Source: Wocania_A spongiicola
GTDB taxonomy: Bacteria; Bacteroidota; Bacteroidia; Flavobacteriales; Flavobacteriaceae
DNA length: 64,000 nucleotides
NCBI RefSeq assembly: GCF_023502325.1
Contig: NZ_JAMFLZ010000005.1
Coordinates: 1-64,000, forward strand
Direction of reading: 5' to 3'
Below are positions 9,323-17,515 of the stretch, piece by piece; within the stretch, counting starts at the first letter, position 1; each line of letters begins with the position of its first letter. The notes below the pieces were generated by a model, which saw only the letters and a list, made by a program, of their open reading frames with translations, was not told where the DNA came from and ran no database searches. The position numbers and the translations under genes are program-made.

Positions 9323-9622
9323 ATGCTTTTTGTAGATACCCTTATTGGTCTCATTTTTATTATTTGTGGTCTTTTAGTAAAAAAATACCCAAATCTAATT
9401 GCTGGTTATAATTCTATGACTATAGAAGAAAAAAAGAAAATTGATATTAAAAAGCTTTCAACCTTTTTGCATAATGGATTAATAATAACTGGTGCTTTAG
9501 CAATAATAGTAGCTATTTTGCTGTTTTTTTTAGATATAAAACAACTATATAGACTTTTTGCTGGGATTATAATTATTGTTGTTGGTTTACTTTATACACT
9601 TATCAATGCCAATAAAAAATAA
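9323..9622 (+). CDS. Small DUF3784-type membrane protein
   Basis: The 99-residue protein has three hydrophobic stretches: ~5-18 (LIGLIFIICGLLV), ~51-70 and ~76-94. The KKYPNLIAGYNSMTIEEKKK segment between helices 1 and 2 is typical of DUF3784 proteins. Probably an inner-membrane protein of unknown function. The methyltransferase-like gene starts 27 bases downstream on the same strand, so the two may be cotranscribed. Confidence 0.75.
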   Translation: MLFVDTLIGLIFIICGLLVKKYPNLIAGYNSMTIEEKKKIDIKKLSTFLHNGLIITGALAIIVAILLFFLDIKQLYRLFAGIIIIVVGLLYTLINANKK

Positions 9623-9649
9623 AAAACTAAATAATGTTTAAATAAATAT

Positions 9650-10420
9650 ATGGGAAGAATACATTTATTTGAGTTTGAAGATTTAAAATGGTTTCCATCT
9701 TTTTTAAGAAATTATATGACAGACTTTTTACAATTTGTTTCTAATAAATTTGATGTTTACAAACCTATAGTTTCTATTATTGAAGAAGGCTTAGAAAAAA
9801 GTAAATCTGATACCATTATAGATTTAGCTTCCGGTGGAGGCGGTGGTATACTTAAACTTAATGAATCTTTGTTAAAGAGAAAGCCTAATTTAAAAATTAT
9901 TTTAACTGATTATTACCCTAATATTGAAGCTTTTAAGCACACTAAAGCATCCGCGAATAATATAGAGTACATTACTACTTCTATTGACGCTCTAAACGTA
10001 CCTAAAAGTTTAGAAGGTTTAAGAACTCAGTTTTTGTCTTTACATCACTTTAAACCCATGCAAGCGCAACAAATACTTCAAAACGTTATAAATAATGAAA
10101 GTGCTATTGCTATTTTTGAAGCTCAAGAACGAAACTTAAAGAGTATCACTTTTATGCTTTTATCCCCTATAAATGTACTATTGCTAACCCCGTTTATAAA
10201 ACCCTTTAAGTTTGGAAGATTGTTGTTTACTTATCTATTTCCAATTCTACCAATTTTAGTGTGTTGGGATGGATTAGTTTCGGTATTAAGAACATATTCT
10301 ATAAAAGAAATGAACAAACTAATTAACGGACTCAGTAATGGAGATTCTTATGAATGGAAATTGGGTAAAGTAAAATCTGGTCCTAGCAAAATAACCTACC
10401 TTTTGGGGTACAAAAAATAA
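9650..10420 (+). CDS. Class I SAM-dependent methyltransferase-like protein
   Basis: The 256-residue protein carries a SAM-binding motif I (TIIDLASGGGGGIL, ~55-68), an acidic strand end of motif II (KIILTDYYPN, ~85-94) and a motif III-like stretch (NIEYITTSIDAL). The C-terminal third is hydrophobic (TPFIKPFKFGRLLFTYLFP, ILPILVCWDGLVSVLRTYS), suggesting membrane association or a hydrophobic substrate. Substrate unknown. It follows the DUF3784 membrane-protein gene by 27 bases. The fold is likely; activity is inferred from motif I only. Confidence 0.7.
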   Translation: MGRIHLFEFEDLKWFPSFLRNYMTDFLQFVSNKFDVYKPIVSIIEEGLEKSKSDTIIDLASGGGGGILKLNESLLKRKPNLKIILTDYYPNIEAFKHTKASANNIEYITTSIDALNVPKSLEGLRTQFLSLHHFKPMQAQQILQNVINNESAIAIFEAQERNLKSITFMLLSPINVLLLTPFIKPFKFGRLLFTYLFPILPILVCWDGLVSVLRTYSIKEMNKLINGLSNGDSYEWKLGKVKSGPSKITYLLGYKK

Positions 10421-10484
10421 AAAATTCCTTTTTTTAATTTATCTGTGTGAATATTCCTAAATTAGTGTTCCCAATAAAACCAAC

Positions 10485-10898
10485 ATGAAATTCCAAGATT
10501 CTGAGCACTCTAAAGTATTAAAGCACTATAAATTAGAAAAGCCGTTTGGTAATTTTTACTTTCTTGAAACATTTTTTATTGCTGAATTAAATGAAGGTGT
10601 ACACTTTGATTGGGAAAAAGTAATTGAAGTAATGAGTGAATTGATAATTTTTTATGGTAAAGATGCAAAGCTGGCTTATCTTTCAAATAGAGTTAATTCG
10701 TATTCTACAGATCCACGTTCTTGGGAGAAAGTTCATAAAAAATACAATATAATTATTGCTAGTGCTATAGTATATTACAATGACTTTACATTTATGAATG
10801 CTACATTAGAAAAAAAATTCTCAAAAAGAAGTATTAAACGTTGCCTCTCTCTTGATGAGGCTATAAAATGGATTTTAAATTTAGAAGAGTTTAATTAA
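10485..10898 (+). CDS. Hypothetical protein, possibly STAS/SpoIIAA-like
   Basis: The 137-residue soluble protein has alternating strands and helices: FGNFYFLETFFIAELNEG, then FDWEKVIEVMSELIIFYG, AKLAYLSNRVNSYSTDP, IIIASAIVYYNDF, and a final helix with CLSLDEAIKWILNLEEF. This order resembles the small alpha/beta STAS-like proteins frequent in Bacteroidetes, but no signature residue is decisive. Its TAA stop overlaps the stop of the convergent rnz gene by three bases. Function unknown. Confidence 0.6.
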   Translation: MKFQDSEHSKVLKHYKLEKPFGNFYFLETFFIAELNEGVHFDWEKVIEVMSELIIFYGKDAKLAYLSNRVNSYSTDPRSWEKVHKKYNIIIASAIVYYNDFTFMNATLEKKFSKRSIKRCLSLDEAIKWILNLEEFN

Positions 10899-11800
10899 AA
10901 TTCAAAGGTCTTTCCATCTTCACTCAGTTCAACATTATCAAAAACTTCTAGAGCTTCTTCTTTAAAAGAGTCTAAGCCATCGTAACGCGTTGAATAATGC
11001 CCAAGCAATAATGTGCCAACGTTTGCAAGTTTTGCAATTTTAGCTGCTTCTTTTGCAGTAGAATGCTTTGTTTTTGGTGCCAAATTCGCATGTTTTTCTA
11101 AAAAGGTAGATTCGTGATATAACACATCTACATTTTTAATGATAGGAATAATATCCTCTTTATACATTGTATCACTACAAAATGCGTAGCTTTTTGGTTT
11201 ATTAGCTGGTTTTGTTACTTTTTTATTATCAATTATAACCCCATCTCTATTTTCGACATCAAAACCTTGCTTTAGTTTTCTAAAATATGCTGTATCAATA
11301 TTTGCGTCTTCAACAGCATTAATATCTAATTTACGTTCGCCTTCCTTCTCTTTAAATAGAAAACCATTAGTATAAACACGATGATTTAAAGGAATTGTAT
11401 ATACTTCAACCTTTGCATCTTCAAAAATTAATTCAGATTCTTCAGAAGTTAATTCATGAAAGCAAAGCTTGTAATTTGTCCATGAATCTGCCAGTTTCAT
11501 TTGAAGCGTCACAACTTCCTTGATACCTTTAGGTCCATAAATATGCAAATCGGTTTCACGAGTTAATAACCTAAACGTGGAAATCAATCCTACTAAACCA
11601 AAAAAGTGGTCACCGTGCAAATGTGATATAAAAATATGCTTTATACGATTGAATTTAATTTTATGCTTTCGTAACTGAACTTGTGTTCCTTCTCCACAAT
11701 CAATTAAAAACATATGATTATTAATTTCTAAAACCTGTGATGTTGTATTTGTTAAAGCTCGTGGTGTTGCACTATAACAGCCTAAAATAGAAAGCTTCAT
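10895..11800 (-). CDS. rnz: Ribonuclease Z (tRNA 3' processing endonuclease)
   Basis: The 301-residue metallo-beta-lactamase-fold protein cuts the 3' trailer of tRNA precursors using zinc. The signature HxHxDH is at residues 60-65 (SHLHGDHFFG). Further metal ligands are visible in FCSDTMYKEDI, in the ELAC-type VLYHESTFLEKH and in LLGHYSTRY. The N-terminus (MKLSILGCYSATPRALTNTTS) is standard for the short RNase Z form. It is the last gene of the pyrR-pyrB cluster, one base after the DUF3291 gene, and its stop overlaps the convergent hypothetical gene. Very secure call. Confidence 0.95.
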   Translation of the reverse strand: MKLSILGCYSATPRALTNTTSQVLEINNHMFLIDCGEGTQVQLRKHKIKFNRIKHIFISHLHGDHFFGLVGLISTFRLLTRETDLHIYGPKGIKEVVTLQMKLADSWTNYKLCFHELTSEESELIFEDAKVEVYTIPLNHRVYTNGFLFKEKEGERKLDINAVEDANIDTAYFRKLKQGFDVENRDGVIIDNKKVTKPANKPKSYAFCSDTMYKEDIIPIIKNVDVLYHESTFLEKHANLAPKTKHSTAKEAAKIAKLANVGTLLLGHYSTRYDGLDSFKEEALEVFDNVELSEDGKTFEF

Positions 11801-11801
11801 A

Positions 11802-12272
11802 TTATGAAATAGGTGTATAGTTTATTGAATCTTTGGCTGTAAATTTGCTTTTAAAACTAAATGCATATGGAGTGTCTCCGTGTTTGTTTAAATAATCTAA
11901 TCGATCTTTAGCATCTTGGAATGTTGGTTCATAGCCCTTAGGAATATACCAAAATGCCATATGCATCATTTTCATTTTGCTAAACCATTCTTTTTTACGC
12001 TTAAAAACTTCGATGTGACCAGAATTATAAGTGTATTCAAAAAGGGATTCTAAATTTTTCCAAACTGACATGTTTATAAGTAATGTATCGTCTTCAAAAA
12101 CTTTAGCTCCCAATTCCTTGTCTTCATCCTGCATACGCCAAACAAAACCGTCAGCAGAATCTGCTATAGCATTAATTTTATCAAGATTATTTACAAAATC
12201 TTGCATAATTGGGTCATCCATTGGTGCCAATCGTTTAGCTATATTTACTTGAGCAAGGTTATGTTCTTTCAT
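11802..12272 (-). CDS. DUF3291 domain protein
   Basis: The 156-residue protein starts HNLAQVNIAKRLAPMDDPIM and contains ADGFVWRMQDED, SVWKNLESLFEYTYNS and WFSKMKMMHMAFWYIPKGYEP, the typical pattern of DUF3291 proteins, which have a dimeric alpha/beta-barrel (ferredoxin-like) fold related to antibiotic-biosynthesis monooxygenases. No enzymatic activity can be assigned. It is packed between the STAS-like gene and rnz with one-base gaps, so it is cotranscribed and perhaps translationally coupled with them. Confidence 0.8.
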   Translation of the reverse strand: MKEHNLAQVNIAKRLAPMDDPIMQDFVNNLDKINAIADSADGFVWRMQDEDKELGAKVFEDDTLLINMSVWKNLESLFEYTYNSGHIEVFKRKKEWFSKMKMMHMAFWYIPKGYEPTFQDAKDRLDYLNKHGDTPYAFSFKSKFTAKDSINYTPIS

Positions 12273-12273
12273 A

Positions 12274-12606
12274 TTAAAGCCCTAAATCACGTTCCATATC
12301 TTCCATTTCTATAATATCATAGGCTTCTTGTAAAGTAGGTACAACAATTATTTCGTCTGGAACATCATCAAGGTTTACTTTATCTGAAACAATAACAAAC
12401 GATTGTTTAGCTGCTCTGTGCATATTAGATAGTTCAAGAAACTCTACTATCTCAGATAAGCTAATTTTTGTGAGTGTAGTTAGTGAAACTATAATATTGT
12501 TGTTTTTAAATTTAGGGTATAACGCATGAATTTTTTTTACCAATTCTATTATTGTTGCCTTTTCTTGGGTAATAATTGAAATATTTCCGTTTTGACTTAA
12601 AATCAT
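12274..12606 (-). CDS. Small STAS-like protein in the pyr-rnz operon
   Basis: The 110-residue protein has a STAS/anti-sigma-antagonist-like order of strands and helices: NISIITQEKATIIELVKKIHAL, NNNIIVSLTTLTKISLSEIVEFLELS, SFVIVSDKVNLDDVP and IIVVPTLQEAYDIIEMEDMERDLGL. No phosphorylatable Ser in the usual DSxG context is apparent, so a sigma-factor role is not supported. It sits three bases after pyrB and one base before the DUF3291 gene. It has none of the metal-binding motifs of ribonuclease Z and should not be given the name of its neighbour. Confidence 0.65.
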   Translation of the reverse strand: MILSQNGNISIITQEKATIIELVKKIHALYPKFKNNNIIVSLTTLTKISLSEIVEFLELSNMHRAAKQSFVIVSDKVNLDDVPDEIIVVPTLQEAYDIIEMEDMERDLGL

Positions 12607-12609
12607 GAT

Positions 12610-13539
12610 TTACTGTTTTATTTTTGAAGCTAATAAATATATAACTGCCATTCTTATTGCTACACCATTTTCAACTTGATTTAAAATAATGGCTTGTTTA
12701 GAATCAGCAACATCACTAGTAATTTCTACACCTCTGTTTATTGGTCCTGGGTGCATAATAGTTATTTCTTTATCTAAAGAATTAAGTAAATCTTTATTAA
12801 CTCCAAACTGTTGTGTGTATTCTCTTGTTGATGGAAAATAACTAATCTCCATACGTTCGTTCTGGACACGAAGCATATTAGCTACATCACACCAATTTAG
12901 CGCTTTACGCAGGTTTGTTTCAACTTTTACTCCAAGTTTGTTAATATACTTAGGAATCAATGTTTTTGGTCCACAAACCATAACCTGAGCACCTTGTAAT
13001 TGTAAAGCAAATATATTTGAAAGTGCTACTCTACTATGCAATATGTCGCCTACTATAACAACTTTTTTACCTTTAACATCACCTAATCGTTCTCTTATTG
13101 AATATGAATCTAATAAGGCTTGGGTTGGATGCTCATGTGCTCCGTCTCCAGCATTTATAATACTAGCTTTTACATGTTTTGATAAAAATACACCAGCACC
13201 GGGATTTGGATGACGCATAACAACCATATCTACTTTCATAGATAAAATATTGTTTACGGTATCAATTAAAGTTTCTCCTTTTTTTACTGAAGATTGTGCT
13301 GACGAAAAATTAATTACATCTGCAGACAAGCGCTTTTCGGCAAGTTCAAAAGATAACTTTGTACGAGTAGAATTTTCAAAAAAAAGGTTTGCAATGGTAA
13401 TATCACGTAGCGAAGGTACTTTTTTAATGGGCCTGTTAATCACTTCCTTAAAGTGGTCAGCAGTTTCAAAAATAAGTTGGATATCTTGTTCCTTAAGATA
13501 TTTTATTCCTAATAAGTGATTTACACTTAATTCGCTCAT
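12610..13539 (-). CDS. pyrB: Aspartate carbamoyltransferase catalytic subunit
   Basis: The 309-residue enzyme joins carbamoyl phosphate and L-aspartate to give N-carbamoyl-aspartate, the committed step of pyrimidine synthesis. The carbamoyl-phosphate site ENSTRTKLSFELA is at residues ~56-68, followed by the Ser/Lys loop SSAQSSVKKGET, HPTQALLD, and the aspartate-site segment MLRVQNER; MHPGPINRGVEI closes the active site. The length is that of a catalytic chain alone; no regulatory chain (pyrI) is adjacent. It lies eight bases behind pyrR and heads a run of three small genes. Confidence 0.96.
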   Translation of the reverse strand: MSELSVNHLLGIKYLKEQDIQLIFETADHFKEVINRPIKKVPSLRDITIANLFFENSTRTKLSFELAEKRLSADVINFSSAQSSVKKGETLIDTVNNILSMKVDMVVMRHPNPGAGVFLSKHVKASIINAGDGAHEHPTQALLDSYSIRERLGDVKGKKVVIVGDILHSRVALSNIFALQLQGAQVMVCGPKTLIPKYINKLGVKVETNLRKALNWCDVANMLRVQNERMEISYFPSTREYTQQFGVNKDLLNSLDKEITIMHPGPINRGVEITSDVADSKQAIILNQVENGVAIRMAVIYLLASKIKQ

Positions 13540-13547
13540 CTTCTATA

Positions 13548-14087
13548 TTATTTTTCAATTAAATAAACTGCATCTTCATTTTCATGCTCTTTCCAGTTTA
13601 CTTTTACTTTTTCATTATTTATAACATCTACTTGTCTCCCTCTATAATCTGGTTGAATAGGTAAGTGTCTGCTAAAACGTCTGTCTATTAACGTTAACAA
13701 CTCTATTTCATTTGGTCTACCAAAAGATTGAATTGCCGTTAAAGCTGCTCTTATACTTCTTCCTGTATACAAAACATCATCGATGAATACAATATTTTTA
13801 TCTTCAACTAAAAAATTAATTTTAGTTTCATTAGCCTCCAAAGTTTTCTCACCTCTTCTAAAATCGTCTCTATAAAAAGTAATATCTAAATGTCCAATTT
13901 GAATATTTTTAACCTTGTAATCTTCTGTTAATATTTTAGCCAATCTATCAGCCAAAAACACGCCACGAGGCTGCAAGCCTATTAAAACTGTATTTGAGAA
14001 ATCGTTATGTTTTTCAATAAGTTGACAAGCCAATCGATGAAGAATGATGTTTACCTCTTTTGCGTTAAGTAAAACTTTTTGACTCAT
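13548..14087 (-). CDS. pyrR: PyrR bifunctional pyr regulator / uracil phosphoribosyltransferase
   Basis: A phosphoribosyltransferase-fold protein with the PRPP loop NIVFIDDVLYTGRSIRAAL, GLQPRGVFLADRLAK and the PyrR-typical IELLTLIDRRFSRHLPIQPDYRGRQVD. I place the start at ATG 14087 (MSQKVLLNAKEV), giving 179 residues. The longer frame would start at a TTG lying inside the -7 promoter box (14115-14122), upstream of transcription. PyrR binds pyr mRNA in a UMP-dependent way in Bacillus and also makes UMP from uracil. Here the leader is only ~20 bases, with no room for an attenuator, so regulation by RNA binding would have to work elsewhere or not at all. Confidence 0.92.
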   Translation of the reverse strand: MSQKVLLNAKEVNIILHRLACQLIEKHNDFSNTVLIGLQPRGVFLADRLAKILTEDYKVKNIQIGHLDITFYRDDFRRGEKTLEANETKINFLVEDKNIVFIDDVLYTGRSIRAALTAIQSFGRPNEIELLTLIDRRFSRHLPIQPDYRGRQVDVINNEKVKVNWKEHENEDAVYLIEK

Positions 14088-14114
14088 ATATACTATCCAA
14101 ACGTATTTGGAGTA

Positions 14115-14122
14115 CAAAGGTA
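14115..14122 (-). promoter_or_regulatory. Bacteroidetes -7 box upstream of pyrR
   Basis: TACCTTTG on the minus strand fits TAnnTTTG. A TTC, not TTG, lies about 19 bases upstream. Transcription would start near 14108-14110, leaving a leader of ~20 bases before the chosen pyrR start. Confidence 0.6.
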
Positions 14123-14165
14123 ATGCAAAATTTTAAAATTGAAGGGGTATTATTTGCAATAAAAA

Positions 14166-14189
14166 AAGCCTCTCATTTCTGAAAGGCTT
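14166..14189 (-). terminator. Rho-independent terminator of rpsA
   Basis: On the minus strand a 10-bp stem (one T-G wobble) with a GAAA tetraloop is followed by seven T's, 23 bases after the rpsA stop. Textbook terminator. Confidence 0.9.
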
Positions 14190-14212
14190 GATTTTTTATA
14201 AAAATTTGGTAA

Positions 14213-16045
14213 TTATTTCTTACCGTCCATTTTATCTTTAAGAGCTTGTAACGCATCATTAGCATCACCTAAAGTAGGCTTAGCTTCTGCTGCTGCACTT
14301 GCCGCTTTTTTAGCAGCTGCTTTTACATTCTTAATCTCTTCTGCTTTAAAAATAGCTGTATGTGAAGCTACAACACGCTTAAATTCTTTATTGAATTCAA
14401 TAATTTTAAACTCAGCTGTTTCTCCTTTTTTAAGCTTGTTTCCATCTTCTTTTTCAAGATGACGAGAAGGTATAAATGCAACAATATCATCGTTAAAAGT
14501 AACTGTAGCTCCTTTATCAACGATTTCGGTTAATGCTGCTGTATGTACTGTTTCTAAAGCGAATTCAGTTTCATACTTATCCCAAGGGTTTTCAGTAGTT
14601 TGTTTATGTCCTAGAGATAATTTACGTCCTTCAACATCTAATTCTAATACAATCACGTCTAATTTATCGCCTACTGCACAGAATTCAGATGGATGTTTGA
14701 TTTTCTTAGTCCAAGATAAATCAGAGATATAAATTAATCCGTCAATACCTTCTTCTAATTCAACAAAAACACCAAAGTTTGTAAAGTTACGTACAACCCC
14801 TGTGTGTTTAGAACCAACAGGGTATTTGCCTGTAATATCTGTCCATGGATCTGGAGTTAATTGCTTAATTCCAAGAGACATTTTACGATCTTCTCTATCT
14901 AAAGTTAAGATTTGAGCTTCAACTTCGTCTCCAACTGATACGAAGTCTTGAGCAGAACGTAAATGAGTTGACCAAGACATTTCTGATACGTGAATTAATC
15001 CTTCTACACCATCAGCAACCTCAATAAACGCACCATAATCTGCAATTACTACTACTTTTCCTTTTACTTTATCACCAACTTTAACTTCTTCAGCAAGAGC
15101 TTCCCATGGGTGTTTGCTTAATTGTTTTAATCCTAATTGAATTCTTGATTTATTTTCATCAAAATCAAGGATTACAACATTAAGTTTTTGATCTAACTCA
15201 ACAATCTCATTTGGATGATTGATTCTAGACCAAGATAAATCTGTAATATGAACTAATCCGTCAACACCACCAAGATCGATAAACACACCATAAGAAGTAA
15301 TATTTTTAACAATACCTTCTAATACTTGACCTTTTTCTAATTGACCAATAATTTCTTTCTTTTGTTCTTCAATATCAGCCTCAATAAGAGCTTTATGAGA
15401 TACAACAACGTTTTTGAATTCGTGGTTGATTTTCACAACTTTGAATTCCATCGTTTTATTTACATACTGGTCGTAATCTCTAATTGGTTTAACATCAATT
15501 TGAGAACCTGGTAAGAATGCTTCAATTCCAAAAACATCTACAATCATACCTCCTTTAGTTCTACATTTAACAAAACCGTTAACTATTTCACCAGTTTCAT
15601 GAGCTTTATTTACTCTATCCCATGCTTTAATTACACGAGCTTTTCTGTGAGATAATACTAATTGCCCTGTTGCATCTTCGCGTACATCAATTAATACTTC
15701 TACTTTATCACCAACTGCTAAGTTAGGGTTGTAACGAAATTCGTTTAAAGAAATAACACCTTCAGATTTTGCATTGATGTCAATAATAGCATCACGATCT
15801 GTAATATGAACTACAGTCCCTTCAACTACTTCATCATCTAAAGTGTCAACGAAATTTGCTGCTACTAATTTTTCAAATTCTTGTAATTGTTTGTCATCAA
15901 CTTCATCAATTCCTTCTTCGTAATTGTGCCAGTTAAAGTCTTTTAAGAATTTTTCAGGATTTGCTTGAGCTTCAGATACTACTGGAGCTTCTACAGTTTC
16001 AGCTTGAGTTGCCTCAACTTCAGCTTGTTTTGCTTTTTCAGCCAT
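14213..16045 (-). CDS. rpsA: 30S ribosomal protein S1
   Basis: The 610-residue protein has six S1 RNA-binding OB folds, starting at about residues 72, 150, 236, 321, 408 and 493; units 3-5 carry the classic motif GVFIDLGGVDGLVHITDLSW. S1 binds mRNA leaders and brings them to the 30S subunit, which matters in Bacteroidetes because Shine-Dalgarno sequences are weak or absent. The N-terminal ~70 residues are acidic and low-complexity; the C-terminus is an Ala/Lys-rich tail. Monocistronic: own -7 box, ~150-base leader and a strong terminator. Secure call. Confidence 0.96.
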   Translation of the reverse strand: MAEKAKQAEVEATQAETVEAPVVSEAQANPEKFLKDFNWHNYEEGIDEVDDKQLQEFEKLVAANFVDTLDDEVVEGTVVHITDRDAIIDINAKSEGVISLNEFRYNPNLAVGDKVEVLIDVREDATGQLVLSHRKARVIKAWDRVNKAHETGEIVNGFVKCRTKGGMIVDVFGIEAFLPGSQIDVKPIRDYDQYVNKTMEFKVVKINHEFKNVVVSHKALIEADIEEQKKEIIGQLEKGQVLEGIVKNITSYGVFIDLGGVDGLVHITDLSWSRINHPNEIVELDQKLNVVILDFDENKSRIQLGLKQLSKHPWEALAEEVKVGDKVKGKVVVIADYGAFIEVADGVEGLIHVSEMSWSTHLRSAQDFVSVGDEVEAQILTLDREDRKMSLGIKQLTPDPWTDITGKYPVGSKHTGVVRNFTNFGVFVELEEGIDGLIYISDLSWTKKIKHPSEFCAVGDKLDVIVLELDVEGRKLSLGHKQTTENPWDKYETEFALETVHTAALTEIVDKGATVTFNDDIVAFIPSRHLEKEDGNKLKKGETAEFKIIEFNKEFKRVVASHTAIFKAEEIKNVKAAAKKAASAAAEAKPTLGDANDALQALKDKMDGKK

Positions 16046-16350
16046 TTAATTTAATTAAACAATGTAATTTGCAAAATGCAACTACATTGAGATTTGTATT
16101 CTGTATGCTTCGGAAGATTTATGCGTTTAACACACAGAAGTGTTATTTTTATTATTGTTTCGTTCCTTTTATCATTCCGATAATCCGCTAAAAGGAGTGC
16201 AAAAATACATATTTTTAACATATTAGCCTAATTTGACTAAACTATTTTAAATCACTGGTTAATAGAACTATAATTAAATTAAAAAAAGCTTTTTATTGAC
16301 CAACCTTTTATTATATTTATGATATTAACACTTAAAAATTTATAACACTT
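16046..16350. other. Intergenic region between rpsA and the LysM/BON gene
   Basis: This ~305-base divergent spacer contains the rpsA leader (~150 bases) and its -7 box TATTTTTG (minus strand, 16200-16207). It also holds a small AACAC/GTGTT hairpin in the leader and an AT-rich stretch before the LysM gene. No gene was found in it. Confidence 0.6.
16200..16207 (-). promoter_or_regulatory. Bacteroidetes -7 box of rpsA
   Basis: TATTTTTG on the minus strand fits TAnnTTTG; no TTG at the ideal upstream distance. It predicts a leader of ~150 bases before the rpsA start, long for this window. Confidence 0.5.
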
Positions 16351-16731
16351 ATGACTATGAAAGCAAAATACCAATCGGTACTAGATTTAGGGCAAGAATT
16401 AAATATACAAAATGGGGATGTACAAGAAGAAAATGGCGTATTAAAAGTTTGGGGAACAGCAAAAACCCCTTATGAAAAAAACCTAATTTGGGATAAAATT
16501 AAAGCTGTTGGGGGTGAAAATCCAAGTGATATTATGGCTGATATAAAAGTTGCAGATGAAAGTGTTTTCCACAGACATGTAGTTAAACCTGGCGAAACAT
16601 TAGGCAAAATTGCCAAGCATTACTACGGAGATGTGATGAAGTATAAAAACATTTTTGCAGCAAATTCAGATATTTTGAAAAACCCAGACTTAATTCATCC
16701 AGACCAAGAATTAATTATTCCTAATTTATAA
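16351..16731 (+). CDS. LysM/BON domain protein (Kbp/YgaU-like)
   Basis: The 126-residue protein has no signal peptide. Residues ~1-65 resemble a BON domain (LNIQNGDVQEENGVLKVWGTAKTPYEKNLIWDKIKAVGG) and ~72-125 form a LysM domain (HVVKPGETLGKIAKHYYGD, NPDLIHPDQELIIP). This BON+LysM order is that of E. coli Kbp (YgaU), a small cytoplasmic potassium-binding protein; a role in potassium sensing here is inferred from architecture only. A second ATG two codons in is an equally good start. It ends in a bidirectional terminator shared with cmk. Confidence 0.82.
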   Translation: MTMKAKYQSVLDLGQELNIQNGDVQEENGVLKVWGTAKTPYEKNLIWDKIKAVGGENPSDIMADIKVADESVFHRHVVKPGETLGKIAKHYYGDVMKYKNIFAANSDILKNPDLIHPDQELIIPNL

Positions 16732-16752
16732 AAAATAAACTCAAAAAGTAAT

Positions 16753-16791
16753 AAGCGACTGTATTTTGTTAGCTTCAATAATCAGTCGCTT
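16753..16791. terminator. Bidirectional terminator between the LysM gene and cmk
   Basis: A perfect 9-bp inverted repeat (AAGCGACTG / CAGTCGCTT) with a 21-base loop is followed by six T's on the plus strand. It lies between two convergent stops. Confidence 0.8.
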
Positions 16792-16793
16792 TT

Positions 16794-17489
16794 TTATTCG
16801 CAGTCTTCTAGAGTTATTTTTACCAATTGTAAAACTTTTTCAAATTGCTCTTGGAGAGTTAAATTAGAATTATCAATTTCTATAGCATCATCAGCTTTTA
16901 TTAATGGGGAATCTTTTCTATTTGAATCCATATAATCGCGTTCTTGCACATTACGCAAAACATCTTCATAAACTACTTTATCTCCTCTTTCAATAAGCTC
17001 ATCATATCTACGTTTTGCTCTTGTTTCTGCTGATGCTGTCATAAATATTTTAAGCTCTGCATTAGGAAAAACAACTGTACCTATATCGCGTCCATCCATA
17101 ACAACTCCAGTATTTTGTCCAAGTTTCTGCTGTTGTTGAACCAGTAGTTCGCGAACCTCTGAAATCGTTGCAACTTTGCTTACAAAGCTTGAAACCTCCA
17201 AAGTTCTAATTTCTTTTTCAATATTAACATTACCCAAATACACTTCAGCAAACCCTAAAGCTTCATTAAATTTAAAGCTAACTCTTACATTTTGTAATTT
17301 AGATACTAAACCATCAATATTAAAATGATTATTATCAATAAAACCATTTTGCATAGCATAAAACGTAATGGCTCTATACATAGCTCCTGAATCTACATAA
17401 ACATAGCCCAATTCTTTTGCTATTTGCTTAGCTACTGTACTTTTACCTGTTGAAGAAAAGCCATCTATGGCTATTGTTATTTTTGACAT
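16794..17489 (-). CDS. cmk: (d)CMP kinase
   Basis: The 231-residue P-loop kinase transfers phosphate from ATP to CMP or dCMP. Walker A is IDGFSSTGKSTVAKQIA (~8-24). The CMP-binding parts DSGAMYRAIT, VVMDGRDIGTVVFPNAELK and RAKRRYDELIERG are intact, as is DYMDSNRKDSPLIKADDA near the C-terminus. It is transcribed after porQ with a 26-base gap, the cmk-porQ pairing seen in other flavobacteria. It provides CDP for the pyrimidine pool made by the nearby pyr genes. Confidence 0.95.
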   Translation of the reverse strand: MSKITIAIDGFSSTGKSTVAKQIAKELGYVYVDSGAMYRAITFYAMQNGFIDNNHFNIDGLVSKLQNVRVSFKFNEALGFAEVYLGNVNIEKEIRTLEVSSFVSKVATISEVRELLVQQQQKLGQNTGVVMDGRDIGTVVFPNAELKIFMTASAETRAKRRYDELIERGDKVVYEDVLRNVQERDYMDSNRKDSPLIKADDAIEIDNSNLTLQEQFEKVLQLVKITLEDCE

Positions 17490-17515
17490 ATAAATATTGA
17501 AAGCAACAAAAGTAC

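Noticed and set aside
12274..12606. Ribonuclease Z name for the 110-residue protein
   Set aside because: It has no metallo-beta-lactamase motif; the true rnz is at 10895-11800.
14088..14117. TTG start of pyrR at 14117
   Set aside because: It lies inside the -7 promoter box and the extra residues do not fit the family; ATG 14087 is better.
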